This document shows, piece after piece, positions 47,080-58,032 of a stretch of 64,000 bases of DNA. The position numbers were made by a program, and so were the translations under genes. The DNA is from Nymphaea colorata (taxonomy: Eukaryota > Streptophyta > Magnoliopsida > Nymphaeales > Nymphaeaceae), in the NCBI RefSeq assembly GCF_008831285.2, contig NC_045147.1:18330854-18394853 (forward strand). Reading direction: 5' to 3'. The notes under the pieces are model-generated. The model was not told where the DNA came from. It made no database searches and saw only the letters and a program-made list of their open reading frames with translations. How positions within the stretch are numbered: position 1 is the stretch's first letter; each line of letters begins with the position of its first letter.

Positions 47080-48120
47080 AGGAAGACGATATCAGGATTT
47101 TCCATACTCGAAAAGCTTTGTTATTGTATGGCTGTCTGCTTCCTCCCTCCAGACCAAGAAGTTCTTACGAGCAACAAAAATCCAGGATTAGGGTTCCATG
47201 TTTGGGAGATAGATTACTCTTTATTGCTTTCTCAGTAAAAAATAACCGTGAGTTGACGGAGAAACCTTCTCTCAATTAAAATGTGTGGTCAGGAGATCGG
47301 GTGTCCGAGACACAACGTCTTATGTGGTGAACTTGGTCTATCACTTATCCGGTCGGGGGACGACGTGCCGCCTTGCCACGGGGACGAACACACCACGTTT
47401 GCTCGACCCCTAACACGCAACATATATCCGTGTCCTGGATAAGTTATCGCACGTCTGCATTTCCTTATCAAAAGTACTACATTTGAAGAGGGATAGGGGT
47501 GTACTTAAAAAAAATTTTACTTCCAACATAAAAATTCTAAAAAATGATATTTCAACTCATGTCAAAATTTAAAAACTTTAATTAACCTCTTTCATGAAAA
47601 TTTTTTGGCTCCGCCCCTGATGCTCATCACAAGGTGGCAGAGGCGCACCACGCCAGGAGCGATTGGAAAATGGCTAAAATCCTACATTTTTCTGCCCGGT
47701 TCCAGTTCCTCACGTCACAGTTAAGCAAACATGACCCGTTCAGGACACTTAAGCATAAAACCACCCAAGTGCTCAACAGCACGGTAAATTTGCTAGAAAA
47801 CAAGTAAATATGGTTCTCTATATCACTACATAATTAATAACTATTTCTACTTGTAGAAGCACGGATTTCATTTAATAACATAAGATTAATCAGGGGCAAA
47901 AGTTGAACCAACGATAGAAAATACTTTTACTTGGAAATCCATGTTCATAAACGAGACCAAGGCAATGGGTAAGCCAAGCACAACATGTATTTAATCAATA
48001 GCTAAATCATGATGTCCCCGTTAAGCATAATTACCAAGCAAAAAGCATACGATTTGATTAAACAATCTCCCCTAGAAGTTCTAATAGGTTCTTTAATTCC
48101 TGAACAATCATGTCTACCTG
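47080..48120. other. Intergenic, no supported gene
   Basis: Contains at about 47585-47616 one end of the hAT miniature family (GAAAATTTTTTGGCTCCGCC, then CCTG); the opposite end and target duplication could not be found. Nothing else is recognised. Confidence 0.4.
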
Positions 48121-48171
48121 AAAAAAAAAAAAAAAAGGCTAGTGACTAAGAAGGGGGAAGGTCCAGCACCT

Positions 48172-48825
48172 TCATGAATCCTGATAGCCAAGGCCGCACC
48201 TCCTGCTACGATCGATGTTTGGACACTCAGGAAAGAAGCAGTCAGGAAAGTTAACAAAATGATTGAACCACTGGTGTCCGTGTAAATGATCCACGACGGA
48301 CGGTGATGGCGGTGGCGGAGGAAGCGGCGGCGAATGAGGCCGCACTAGTTCAGGCCTGGACGAATCACACCATGCCCTGACTATCGCGGACTTGGCATCC
48401 ACCATTGATTTCAGGGCTTGCACTTCCTCTATACGTACTTCACGTAGAACCTCCCTGTTGGTCGTGGCATCAATCAGCTTCTGCTTCAGTTCCTCTTCTG
48501 AATTAGCCTTCCGGAGCTTATCGAGCTGCTCCCTCAGCTTGTGTATTTGTTGCCTGAGGAAGCCCTCCTCATCAGTAGTCCTTTTGGCTCTTTCAATCTC
48601 CGACAACCCGTTGAGGTCGTCGACGATTCTCCAGACTTCCTGGGCATCACTCGGCCAAATCGACGGGTACTTGTTTTCGCCGAAGAAAATAGCACAACTT
48701 CTCGCGCCACAAAGAATGGTGAGCTCAGACAGTTTCTTGAGCAGCCCCTTCTGTCTTTTCCTGAACGTTGCCCTCCTTATGGAATCGTTGGTGATGTACG
48801 CCAACTTCACCTTCTTCCTTCCCAT
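48172..48825 (-). CDS. AGL80-like type I (M-gamma) MADS-box protein 3, 217 residues
   Basis: Intronless. The MADS domain (1-60) begins MGRKKVKLAYITNDSIRR, with FRKRQKGLLKK at 21-31, ELTILCGARSCAIFFG and PSIWP. It is followed by a long charged coiled coil (about 78-125, EIERAKRTTDEEGFLRQ, then QIHKLREQLDKLRKAN). A proline-rich stretch (PPLPPPPPSPS) precedes a C-terminus reading FVNFPDCFFPECPNID, which aligns loosely with the LLNSIDCxPxEW motif of the other copies. The dyad element is conserved upstream (48926-48952), but no clear TATA box is visible. The sequence is more divergent than genes 1 and 2. A truncated neighbour with the same orientation lies 620 bp upstream. Relics at 43.6 kb derive from this type. 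Function inferred from the family. Confidence 0.9.
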   Translation of the reverse strand: MGRKKVKLAYITNDSIRRATFRKRQKGLLKKLSELTILCGARSCAIFFGENKYPSIWPSDAQEVWRIVDDLNGLSEIERAKRTTDEEGFLRQQIHKLREQLDKLRKANSEEELKQKLIDATTNREVLREVRIEEVQALKSMVDAKSAIVRAWCDSSRPELVRPHSPPLPPPPPSPSVVDHLHGHQWFNHFVNFPDCFFPECPNIDRSRRCGLGYQDS

Positions 48826-48925
48826 GATTGACAGGCAGTCTCTGGTCCTCGGGTGACGAAGAGGTGGAATGGTTTCGGGGGTCTTATCCTCAGAGAGTGT
48901 GAAGGTGATACCGCAGACCTTTTAA

Positions 48926-48952
48926 TTTCATTTAATCTACTAAATGCACCAC
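48926..48952 (-). promoter_or_regulatory. Conserved dyad element upstream of MADS gene 3
   Basis: On the minus strand: GTGGTGCATTTAGTAGAT, then TAAATGAAA; the dyad CATTTA-N6-TAAATG is perfect. It lies about 101 bp from the ATG, and homology to the region upstream of MADS gene 1 continues a little beyond it. Confidence 0.6.
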
Positions 48953-49132
48953 AGCCACTTTGTTGGCGTGAGTGATTGTAATTGGATGCAATCGGTATCT
49001 CAAATAGGAAGATAACTTGGCAAAATTTGTGAGGAATTACTACTGTTTACTGGCAAACATTTGAAACTGCCGTTACCTTCAGCAATTTTCCGTGGCCATT
49101 TGCAGAAACAAATTAGGATCATTGGTCGTCAT

Positions 49133-49135
<3 letters not shown>

Positions 49136-49181
<46 letters not shown>
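49136..49181. repeat. (TA)n microsatellite
   Basis: About 23 TA dinucleotides between MADS gene 3 and the MADS-less copy. Confidence 0.95.
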
Positions 49182-49183
<2 letters not shown>

Positions 49184-49191
49184 CACATTTT

Positions 49192-49340
49192 CTTTTATAT
49201 GTGACGATTGATTCGCACACTTTTAGTTATGTCCGACCAGGGTAACACATCAACTAACTTAACAATTTGTAATTTTTTGGAAAAGAAAATGACAATATTG
49301 CCCAGTGTCTTGAAGCCATGTTCAATGGGCATGTGTTTTT
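49192..49340. repeat. Duplicated flank shared with 56570-56720
   Basis: Both blocks share TTTTAGTTA, GTCCGA(C/T)CA, AAAATGACAATATTGCC and TGTTCAATGG in the same order. Each lies 3' of a minus-strand MADS copy (49444 and 57235), so the duplication carried flanking DNA. Confidence 0.75.
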
Positions 49341-49443
49341 GGCAATACATAATATTAAAATCATGTATACCTATGTAAATTAATTTTTAACCTATGTAAA
49401 ATCTATGGTATAAAATAATATAATATCTAGGTAAATTTTTAAC

Positions 49444-49993
49444 CTATATAAAAAATCTACGGTCAAGAATTTTGAAAGTTTTATGCTGTGAGTTCTTATT
49501 TACATGTTCAAATAACATGATGTGAGGATACATGTCAAGGTTTTGGAAGAAGATCCGCTGTTCCTTAACTTTCCTGGCATCGAAATGTATCAGTACTAGC
49601 TCAAGCTGAAGCTGCTTGTACCTGGCCATGGCCAAGTCAAGCTTGTCGTTCACCATGGACTTCAAAGTTCGCGTCTCATCGATGTCGAGCTTTTGTATGT
49701 TCTCCACATCGACCACCGCTTCCATCAGCTTCTGCGTCTTCCCAGCGTCCGCGTTCGTCCTGGCCAACGTGCTCACCGCCTCCCTCAGCTTGGCTATCGT
49801 CGACCGGAGAAAACCTTCTAGATTCATGATCGTTCTACTTTCGCGTTCCTCTTCCAGCAGTTGACGGAACTGGTCAAGGATTTCCCGGACTTGCACGGGA
49901 TCGCGTGACCAATTGAGTGACTGTTCTAGGCTCTTGTCGAGGACTCGAGTGAGCGTACCAAGGTGGAGGCTGCTAGGGTTGTTATATAGTGCT
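49444..49993 (-). pseudogene. M-gamma MADS copy lacking the MADS domain
   Basis: The minus-strand frame from 49896 (150 codons) matches the region after the MADS domain: VREILDQFRQL, then SRTIMNLEGFLRSTIAKL and DETRTLKSMVNDKLDLAMAR, paralleling the coiled coil of the other copies. In the same frame upstream stands SLNWSRDPVQ, aligned with the end of the MADS domain (EIWPxxxxQ). The DNA-binding part (about 50-55 residues) is missing, yet a TATA box (ACTATATAAC, 49990-49981) stands where the promoter should be, about 85 bp before the Met. An internal deletion from near the start codon to the end of the MADS domain explains this. The product, if made, would be a coiled-coil protein unable to bind DNA. 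It is probably a pseudogene, but an open, transcribed dimerisation-only protein is possible. The last 50 residues are unlike the other copies. Confidence 0.75.
49981..49990 (-). promoter_or_regulatory. TATA box of the MADS-less copy
   Basis: ACTATATAAC on the minus strand, about 85 bp before the first Met of the remaining frame. It suggests that the promoter survived the loss of the MADS domain. Confidence 0.55.
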
Positions 49994-50099
49994 ATAAGGA
50001 CACATGGGTTGTCACTAAAGGTGCTCCATGTTTTAATGGAAATAGGAAACGCATCTGTTGCAAAAGGCTCCTTGCCAGGTTACGATTGGGGTGCGAAGT

Positions 50100-51290
50100 G
50101 AGTAAAATTGGAAGATTCCTTAGCTACGCTTTATGGGGAACCTTAATGAACTAAATTTGAAACGCATATGTCCAGTTTTAGAGGTTGGTAATTCAGGTGG
50201 CATCCGATGCCTTCTTTCCCCCAATGAAGATTGAATTCGATGGAGTCGGATTTAACTTGGTCAGCATCGGATAAAAAAAGATCCCCCATGAGTAGGAAAT
50301 GGGATTTTGCTCTGAAAAGGATAGAATTGCCCTTGGAAAAAAGAAAAAATAGAGTGAGATGAAAACAAAAATGCCCCCAATTTCGATAATTTGCATGTTG
50401 ATATATTAGCTTGAGTCCAAGGCTAATTATGGAAAAGGCATGCACTAATATATGGATTTGTACATAATGTTGGTGGGATTCATTAAGCTATGTATTAGTG
50501 CATCTGCAACTTACATAATTAGAAATTAACACAACCGGCGTGTTTTTCGGCTTTGAATGTACTATACTATCTTGACAACCTACATATTTTTGTTTCATAA
50601 ATATAGATTGTAACAACCTGGCCCACTCCTATATATGACTCAAACTCCACGTCAGACAAAACTCAACCCGCTTTTTAGTTTCAGTTCTTACGAAAAAAGG
50701 CTAGTAACTAGGATACTTGATCACTTTAATAACCTTTTTTATAACTTTCCCAAGGTTCTTCACAATTTTACATACATGACTAAACTTTTTAGGCTGTTGA
50801 CATGTAAACTTGTACCATATGTATAAAGTGACATAGACGACAGATTGAACATGTGCTTGGTAACAGTTTGAGATCACGGTTTTGCTCCTCAAGGACCGCA
50901 CAATCAGATGTGGCTGAGTTAGCTAAGAAAGTGATGCCAGCAGGAATTGAATTATGAGACCTATGTGGCAACCATGGTTCACTTTTGATATGGCAATATG
51001 ATGGCTTAAGAGTGAACACTTCTGCACTTAGGCTTAGGTTTTTGAGTGGGTGGAGGAGACCTACAGCCTGGCAAAGAGCCGACGCTAACACCCAATTCCT
51101 TGTCCTGGTAGGGTATAGGGATGACTTTTGGTTTCTGGAGATAATGCATCCGCTACACTTAAACTTGTGTATTGAACCACTTTTTTGTAGTATAGGAGGT
51201 TGACAACTCTTGACACTCAAAATTGAGATTGGCCGTCTACCAGCCGCCACCCTCAAAACATCATGTCAACCCCAAGTACGACCTTGAATA
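50100..51290. other. Intergenic, no supported gene
   Basis: A frame at 50789-51256 (minus, 155 codons) has no recognised domain. No promoter or splice structure could be matched to it. Confidence 0.4.
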
Positions 51291-52089
51291 TGTGTAATTA
51301 CCATATGGATGGGTCATGTACACGGGATATCTCTCAATTAGTTTCTTAAATAACTTGCAATTTCGTAAGGCTGAAAGTACCGAAGATAGCAACAAACTGC
51401 GATTTTGTTTAAGTGAACATCCATCAACTCTCAATATTGATGCTATGAAACTATAGTCAATTCGTCGTGGGCCAACATTCAACAGTGTTCTTGGTAAGTT
51501 CAGGAGCTTAGTTGAGTAAAGTGAGCTAGCTAGACAATCAAAATGCGACGACCTAAAATAGACAAGGGTAGGAAAGTAGCATGAAAAATTCGGTCAAGTT
51601 AAATTCAATCATATCTACTCGTGCTATTAATCGATTTCACTGCACACATTGATGTTAAACTAAATCGGTCAATTGGAATATCACAGTCTACGTGCGCTTG
51701 CCTTTCTAGTAATACCTCAACAAAGCAAATGCGAAATTCAGCTCAGTATTTCACTCGTGACAAGGCGGTGTAGATACTAGATTCAGGGTTTTATGCATTT
51801 TAGAGAGCTACTAAGTCTCTCGACTTGAGTGCCGTTTGTTTCAATTAGAAATTAAAAAAAAGATTCAAAAATGCCATTTTTTCCTCGCAAATTCTAAGTT
51901 TGTTAGGCTCATCTTTTGATATGTTTATTCGCTGCAAGCGGGTGGGCAGGAGGAGAACCCCATCCATTCATTAACATCTTTTTGATATGTTAAATTATAA
52001 CCAATACAATGTGAAAACATATAATAAGTGGACATGTCAGTGTCCTCCCATCCCGGAAAGGCACAGAACACCCAGAACAACAAGCATAG

Positions 52090-52260
52090 GAATCTATACG
52101 TACCAAAATAATGTATAGAGCCCTTACAACACCAAAAAGAGGGAATCTATAGATACCAAGATAATGCGTAGAGCACCCACAACACCAAAAACAGGGCATC
52201 TAAACATACCAAAGCAATGCATAGAGCACCCACAACACAAAAACTGGGCATCTAAAGCTA
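52090..52260. repeat. About 3.5 tandem copies of a 53-bp unit
   Basis: The landmark (A/C)ATCTA(T/A)A recurs at about 52091, 52144, 52197 and 52249, with the shared words ACCAAAATAATG, AGAGC and CACAACACCAAAAA. Arm A has about two degenerate copies at 44945-45050. Confidence 0.85.
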
Positions 52261-53106
52261 CCAAAATTGTGCAACATTGAACATTCAAAGCAGTAGTAAT
52301 AAATTGCCCAGTTTGACCTGTGACAATATTGCTGTCAAAGACGAGCTGCATCACTCCAGGTAAGAGAGGATGGCCCGTAGGATTCTACTGCAGCTGTCAG
52401 CAATCTCAAAATTTTCTCTTCACCACACGGATTAATACTGGGAAGGCAAGCTTTCTCTCGGTGTAACTAGGGGTGTAGATGGATCCCCATACGTTAAATT
52501 ACAGATCTTGTCTTTAATCTGCTTTAGTTAGATTTAGTAAAGAAATTAAAATCCGATTGGTTATAAGATTCCAATTCAGTCGGCAGCTTCATGGCTAAAC
52601 AAAATTCGATATCGGACTGGGTTCGGAATAAAAACTCAATCTGATTAGATGTACATCAGATCTAAAAACCAAGGTTTGAATCCGACTCCGGTTGCACGGG
52701 ATTTGATCAAGTTGAAGTTGATAGAAATCAAAATCGGCAAGCTCCCTCATGTGGGTGGCAGAAGGACCACACATAAGATAAAACAATTTGTAAACAATTT
52801 TAACGACCGCCGGAGGATTTAGGAATGAACTGTGCAGTTTGGATTCGGGAGCAGTTAAATGCAGGGAGAGATAAACTCAACATGAACCAGGAACTAGAGA
52901 ATTTATCAAATTGGTCTCATCTGTATACTGGTACTGAATTTCATAAAGCTCCCCCACAAAGGCAGAAAGTTGACAAAATTTAAAAAAATTGAGCTCTGAA
53001 ACGTAGAATTGTGGAAAAAGTCTGCAATTACATGACGCCTGAATACCACAGAAGCATAAAACTACTGTTCTAAAATACTAGTCGTATATAATTAAATAGA
53101 AAATAT

Positions 53107-53220
53107 TTCGCAAGATTAGTCTTACGACGTTTTGTTCTGAAAGTTAGAATCTCGAAAGATTAATCTTATGACGTTTTGTTCTAAAAGTTAGAATCTCGCA
53201 AGATTAATCTTATGACATTT
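53107..53220. repeat. About 2.6 tandem copies of a 44-bp unit with a palindrome
   Basis: TCG(C/A)AAGATTA recurs at 53108, 53152 and 53196. The later units hold the perfect 12-bp palindrome AAGATTAATCTT. Specific to arm B. Confidence 0.85.
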
Positions 53221-53540
53221 GAACTTTTTGTTTTTCCCACCGGAAAGCGGTGAAAGAAGAACGCCCACAAAGGATACGCAAACATTATAGTGATTCAAAC
53301 TACTGGCGAGGAATTATGTCTCTTTAGATCAACTTCCTCTCTTTCGAGAAATACATGACTCTAGCTAGTCCCTTGTTTTGGAAAAAACTGGTGATTGTTT
53401 TTCCTCAAGAAAAAAAACTTTGAGATCGCGTTCGAATGCCCTTTATATATTTTCGGCTTAAACTGACGCACTCATCTTTGATGGTCATCGGACTGGGTGT
53501 TTAATCATGCTTCATTAATGCAATACATTGACTGGCCGTA

Positions 53541-53571
<31 letters not shown>

Positions 53572-54030
53572 AAAGAGTAATTTAAATATTAACGTTAAAA
53601 AGGCCGACAATACACAACAATTTTCTCCGTTTTTAATATGAAAAGAAAGCAAAGATTCACAACATTGGTCGCATGTCAAACAAAGACGCGAAAAACATGG
53701 AGATTTGTTGCCAAGTTAATAAACTCATAAATATTGCGGCTTTGGCCAAAGGGGCTTACTCACCGACCTAGGGCCCAGTGAACAATGTCGACGAAAGTCC
53801 ACCAAATGAGCGATTCAATTGCCTTTTTCATATGGTAAGGGTTGTGTTTGATGAAAAGAAAGACTTTGTTGTATGACTTGCCAGTTGGAAACAGTGAGAC
53901 GACTTGCCTGATCGCCACGGCACTCTCGTGAGTCGTCCCATCAAGCTGACGCAAAATCGAAGACTAATTATTAAAGTCGTAATTTAAAGAGTTAGTGCGG
54001 GGTGCTGGTAACGATGGTGCGTTCAAAGTA

Positions 54031-54032
<2 letters not shown>

Positions 54033-54067
<35 letters not shown>

Positions 54068-54068
54068 T
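54033..54068. repeat. (TTA)n trinucleotide microsatellite
   Basis: About 11 ATT/TTA units. Confidence 0.9.
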
Positions 54069-54833
54069 TATAATTTCATTTTAAAAGCTTAACATAAAAA
54101 TTTTAATAACACAAATGCACGTTCATTTGAATAACACAAGTACACATTAATGTATGCAACATGATTCATATACGAAAATCAGAATTAATTCAGTTACTTT
54201 TCACCTCAATAGTTTTGAAAATTTGAAGACCAAGAAAATAAACTTTTCAATAAAATCAATCGCCATTTATTTTAGATTGCAAATGACAACTAAAAGCAGT
54301 TTAAAATTACATCCACAAAATTTTTTAGCATATATTGCAAAGCATATTTAGGAGAGGCAAGGTGGGTGAGGAGAGGCAAGGTGGGTGAGAGACAAGGGAA
54401 GAGGTCTATGTACGTGGTTGACTTTAACCCTAAAAATTGGACAAAAATAAATCGACTCGCATTTGACCGCACCTAACTCGGGTAAAACACGAGTCGAAAG
54501 AGGATAATTTTAGTCCGGTGCGGTCAGATGCACCTGACTCTTGATTGACCGCTTTGGTTGCGCACAAGAGGCGCCGTTACACACCGGAGGTGCACCCACA
54601 CCACGTGGAACTCTGGTGACTTAGGAGGGAAGGTGCAACCTACGGACATGGAAAATCATCCAAACTAGAATGCATTTACTCCTCTTCTTTCTGAAAATGC
54701 TTTCTAATGTTGCCATATTCCCGTCGAGACATTTCCTGATTTCAGGGATCCTCCAATCATTTCCTTTTCTCGAGATAGCCTTCCCGAATTTCCACCTAAG
54801 GGGATCGCTAATGCCTAGAGGCATGTCTCTCTT

Positions 54834-54838
<5 letters not shown>

Positions 54839-54881
<43 letters not shown>
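54839..54881. repeat. (AT)n microsatellite
   Basis: About 20 AT units; similar shorter tracts lie at 55119-55148 and 55508-55534. Confidence 0.9.
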
Positions 54882-54885
<4 letters not shown>

Positions 54886-55117
54886 TCTCTCTATATAAAA
54901 TGACTCTAATTAACCAAAGTCACCCATCTCACTATCAACATTCATCTAAAACATATAAATGGTTGGGAAAAAAACATAAAAAAAAATATGAATTAATACT
55001 AAATAACAAAAATGTCAATTACCTTTTTCTTTTGTTTTTTTCTTTAACCATCTATTATGTTAGATGAACAGTGCTGGTTAAATGGTTGGGTGACCTTAAA
55101 AAAATAGTCACGATTCA

Positions 55118-55148
<31 letters not shown>

Positions 55149-56569
55149 ATGACTTCAAAAAATGCACATCTAGCGACACCAACACCATGTCTAGGCCGTC
55201 CGATCTTTTTTATTGGACGGCCCACATGCCCATGTTTTTTTTTTTCTCTCTTCATTGAAGCAATTTGGGCGATGGTGGTAGAAGGGGGTGGGGAGACTCC
55301 TGATCCCCACCGTTGGATGGTGACACAACCCAACAATCAACTGGGTGGTGCCGGCGAAGGTAGGGTGGCCATCTCTCTTCCACTATCGTGCAAGAGGAAA
55401 GAAGAGGGGACAATTAGTCCCCCTACTGTCTGATGGCGGCATCAAGTCGGTGGCTAATGCTGACCAATGGTCCCTGACAAGTCGTCCCTTCCACTTTCTC
55501 ACATTGCTATATATATATATATATATATATATATTGTCAAGGGTCATAAATACTCACTAATTGAGAGAAAAAAATCAGCTAATTAATTCAAAAATATTAT
55601 GCCATTCAAATTTTACCTCACTTGATTAGTTTTCTGTAAATAATTCTTAAGGAGCATTTGATGCCAGGGAAAAAATCCATGTATTTTTTAGTTTGCTTGT
55701 ACATAATTCTTTATAGTACATGTACATATATTTTGGTGTCTAAGCAGTGGGGATGATAATATATTCAATTTAGATTAGATATCCAGTCAAACCACTCTAA
55801 AAAAATTGAATATGTAAAAAAAAATTAATATTCGACTAAGAAATTTGATCAGGTTTGGATTTAAGAAATGACATTTGATCAAATTTGGATTTGGATATAT
55901 ATGAATATCTGATCGAATTCAGACATAGATTCAATTCAGGATTTATTCTTAAACAAATATCATATTGCTAATGCTCTTACATTTTGAACAGCCAAATTCA
56001 GCAGATATGAATGTAAAAATTGGATTCAAGTTGTGAAATTGGATTTTGGGTTTGCGTATGCATGAATTTCAACTGAATATGTGAATATACAAAAGAGCGG
56101 TTGTCGTAGGGTATATCTGATTTCAATCCCATCCATTGACATCCCTCTTAAGTAGACAGGATATCATCTAAGAATAGGTCGAGTTAAACTTGAGATATCC
56201 ATTGAATCCTACCTAAATTTTTCTTTTGCTTCAATTGTTCATTGCTCCTCCTAATTTTGTGCACTTCCACTTTTTGAAGGAGTGCTACATGGGAGGAAAT
56301 GGTTCTCTCTCTCTCTCTCTCTCTCTCTTTGGTGTTAACCCATTCAGAGGCTTCTACCCAAATAACTCCTTGATGGGTATAGTTTTGCATCTCTTGTTGC
56401 CCCTTTTGGGAAGGATTCATTTGCAAACCACCGCCTCCAATAGGCATTGATAATTGTAATTAGCAATTGCCAGTACCCTTATCAACTTCGCAGAGAAGAC
56501 ATCATACCGTATATACATATATATCCCACAGTATCTCATGTTTCTTCATTTGTCATTCCTATTTCTACA

Positions 56570-56720
56570 TATTTCCCCTTATATGTATTGAATGATTTGA
56601 ACATTTTTAGTTAGAGTCCGATCAAGGTATCACGTCGATTACCTTAATAATTTCTGATTTATTACAAAAAAATGACAATATTGCCTTGTGTTTTGAAGGC
56701 CTGTTCAATGGTTTGTGCGT
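56570..56720. repeat. Duplicated flank shared with 49192-49340
   Basis: The partner of the block at 49192; it lies about 515 bp 3' of the MADS gene at 57235-57936. Confidence 0.75.
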
Positions 56721-57234
56721 TCTTGAAAGTGAAAAATGGTGTTGTAGTTTCCATTACCGCGACATGAAGAAATAAAATTGGATTCTGAACAATATAATAA
56801 GTTTTGTTGGGTACATCTTAATGAAGCATATGGTAGAGCCCATATCTTCCGATTGCGGTTTTTTCCTAGTGTTTTATTATAGTATTCAAAACTTGGGAAC
56901 AAAATTTAAATGTAAAATTTGATTGTTCAAAATCTCGAGGGTCCATGGCCCCTACTGGCACCCCCTTGTCAACACCTTTGCTGAAGAAGGAGCTTCATCC
57001 TTCCATGGCGAAGATTGTATTTAAGATTAATACTTGTTTACATTGTAAGGCAATTAAATATTTGAACAACAAAGTCTATGACAATTTCATGGAAGATAAT
57101 TGAAATATGAACAACAAAGACTAAGCGCTTGCAACAATGAAGGACACCAAGGAAATTCACTAGATATAACCATTTCTAACCCAGTTCTTGAATAAACATG
57201 AACATGAAATACTACACACTCTCACATATTGCTA

Positions 57235-57936
57235 CTATAAATGAGATTGCTCATGAATAGCATTAGCACGACCCCTCACATGGATTGATGAATATAAAGG
57301 CCAATCCGGCAAGTCGTTTTCCGAAGAATTCAGGAAACTTTCCAGTAGTCTGAATTGCTCTTTTTCTCTTTCATTGGTGGCAGCACTTCTATGCTCATTT
57401 ATTTGTTGCATCAATGGTGGCGCCTGTACTAATGGCTGTGGTGACAATGTCTGTGCAGATGAAGGCCACTGTAACTCCAACCTAGCCTGAACCATGGCAT
57501 GCTTGGTCGCCACCACGCGTGATAATGCGCGAACATCTTCAATGCTTGCTTCAAGCAGAAGTTCCTTGTTGTACATGCTTTCAACCAACCTCAGGGTCAA
57601 TTCAAGATCTAGGTTCTTTTTTGACATCTTAGCGTGCTGCTTCTTCAACTTTTCTATCCTTTCCTGGAGAAAACCTTCAGCATTCATCAACAATTTTATC
57701 TGATCTACTTCTATCAATTCTTTGAATTTGCGAATGCCTTGCTGAGCTTTTTCAATGTTTGGCCAGATCTCCGGCAGCATATCATTCCGGCCGAAGATGA
57801 TGGCACAGGCAATGACTCCGCAAAGGATGCTTAGCTCAGACAACTTCTTTAGCAGCCCCTGCTTCCTTTTCTTGAAGGTTGCCTTCCTCACTGAGTCCTT
57901 GGCAATGTAGGCCAAGGTTTCCTTCTTTCTTTTCAT
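57235..57936 (-). CDS. AGL80-like type I (M-gamma) MADS-box protein 4, 233 residues
   Basis: Intronless. The MADS domain (1-60) begins MKRKKETLAYIAKDSVRK, with FKKRKQGLLKK at 21-31, ELSILCGVIACAIIFG and PEIWP. A coiled coil (about 78-125: DQIKLLMNAEGFLQERIEKL, then KKQHAKMSKKN) follows. A Gln/Pro/Ser linker leads to FLNSSENDLPDWPLYSS, related to the LLNSIDCxPxEWxY motif of genes 1 and 2. The C-terminus then runs on with a basic segment. Its promoter differs from the others: a TATA-like GTATTTAAGG lies about 46-55 bp upstream and the dyad element is not visible. Its 3' flank shares a block with the MADS-less copy at 49.4 kb. Function is inferred from the family, as for the other copies. Confidence 0.92.
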   Translation of the reverse strand: MKRKKETLAYIAKDSVRKATFKKRKQGLLKKLSELSILCGVIACAIIFGRNDMLPEIWPNIEKAQQGIRKFKELIEVDQIKLLMNAEGFLQERIEKLKKQHAKMSKKNLDLELTLRLVESMYNKELLLEASIEDVRALSRVVATKHAMVQARLELQWPSSAQTLSPQPLVQAPPLMQQINEHRSAATNEREKEQFRLLESFLNSSENDLPDWPLYSSIHVRGRANAIHEQSHL

Positions 57937-57981
57937 GCTTGTGGTTCTGCAGTTGATGATGATGAGTACTTGTGCTTGTCT

Positions 57982-57991
57982 CCTTAAATAC
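57982..57991 (-). promoter_or_regulatory. TATA-like box of MADS gene 4
   Basis: GTATTTAAGG on the minus strand, 46-55 bp before the ATG. Confidence 0.45.
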
Positions 57992-58032
57992 TTGATGCAG
58001 AGGCATACAGACTTATCGTAAACCTCGCCCCG

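Larger units (their letters stand above)
51300..53390. repeat. Segmental duplication, arm B
   Basis: Direct-orientation partner of 44600-46660 (landmarks given there). It lacks the hAT-like insert (empty site TTTAGGAA at 52818-52825) and the 39-bp triplication, but has its own expansions: a 53-bp unit at 52090-52260 and a 44-bp unit at 53107-53220. Confidence 0.85.
53400..56560. other. Intergenic, no supported gene
   Basis: AT-rich with trinucleotide tracts (AAT)n at 53544-53574 and (TTA)n at 54033-54068 and several (AT)n tracts. No coding sequence is recognised. Confidence 0.4.

Noticed and set aside
47480-47616. Possible complete hAT miniature element
   Set aside because: Only the right end (GGCTCCGCCCCTG) is clear; no matching left end or target duplication was found.
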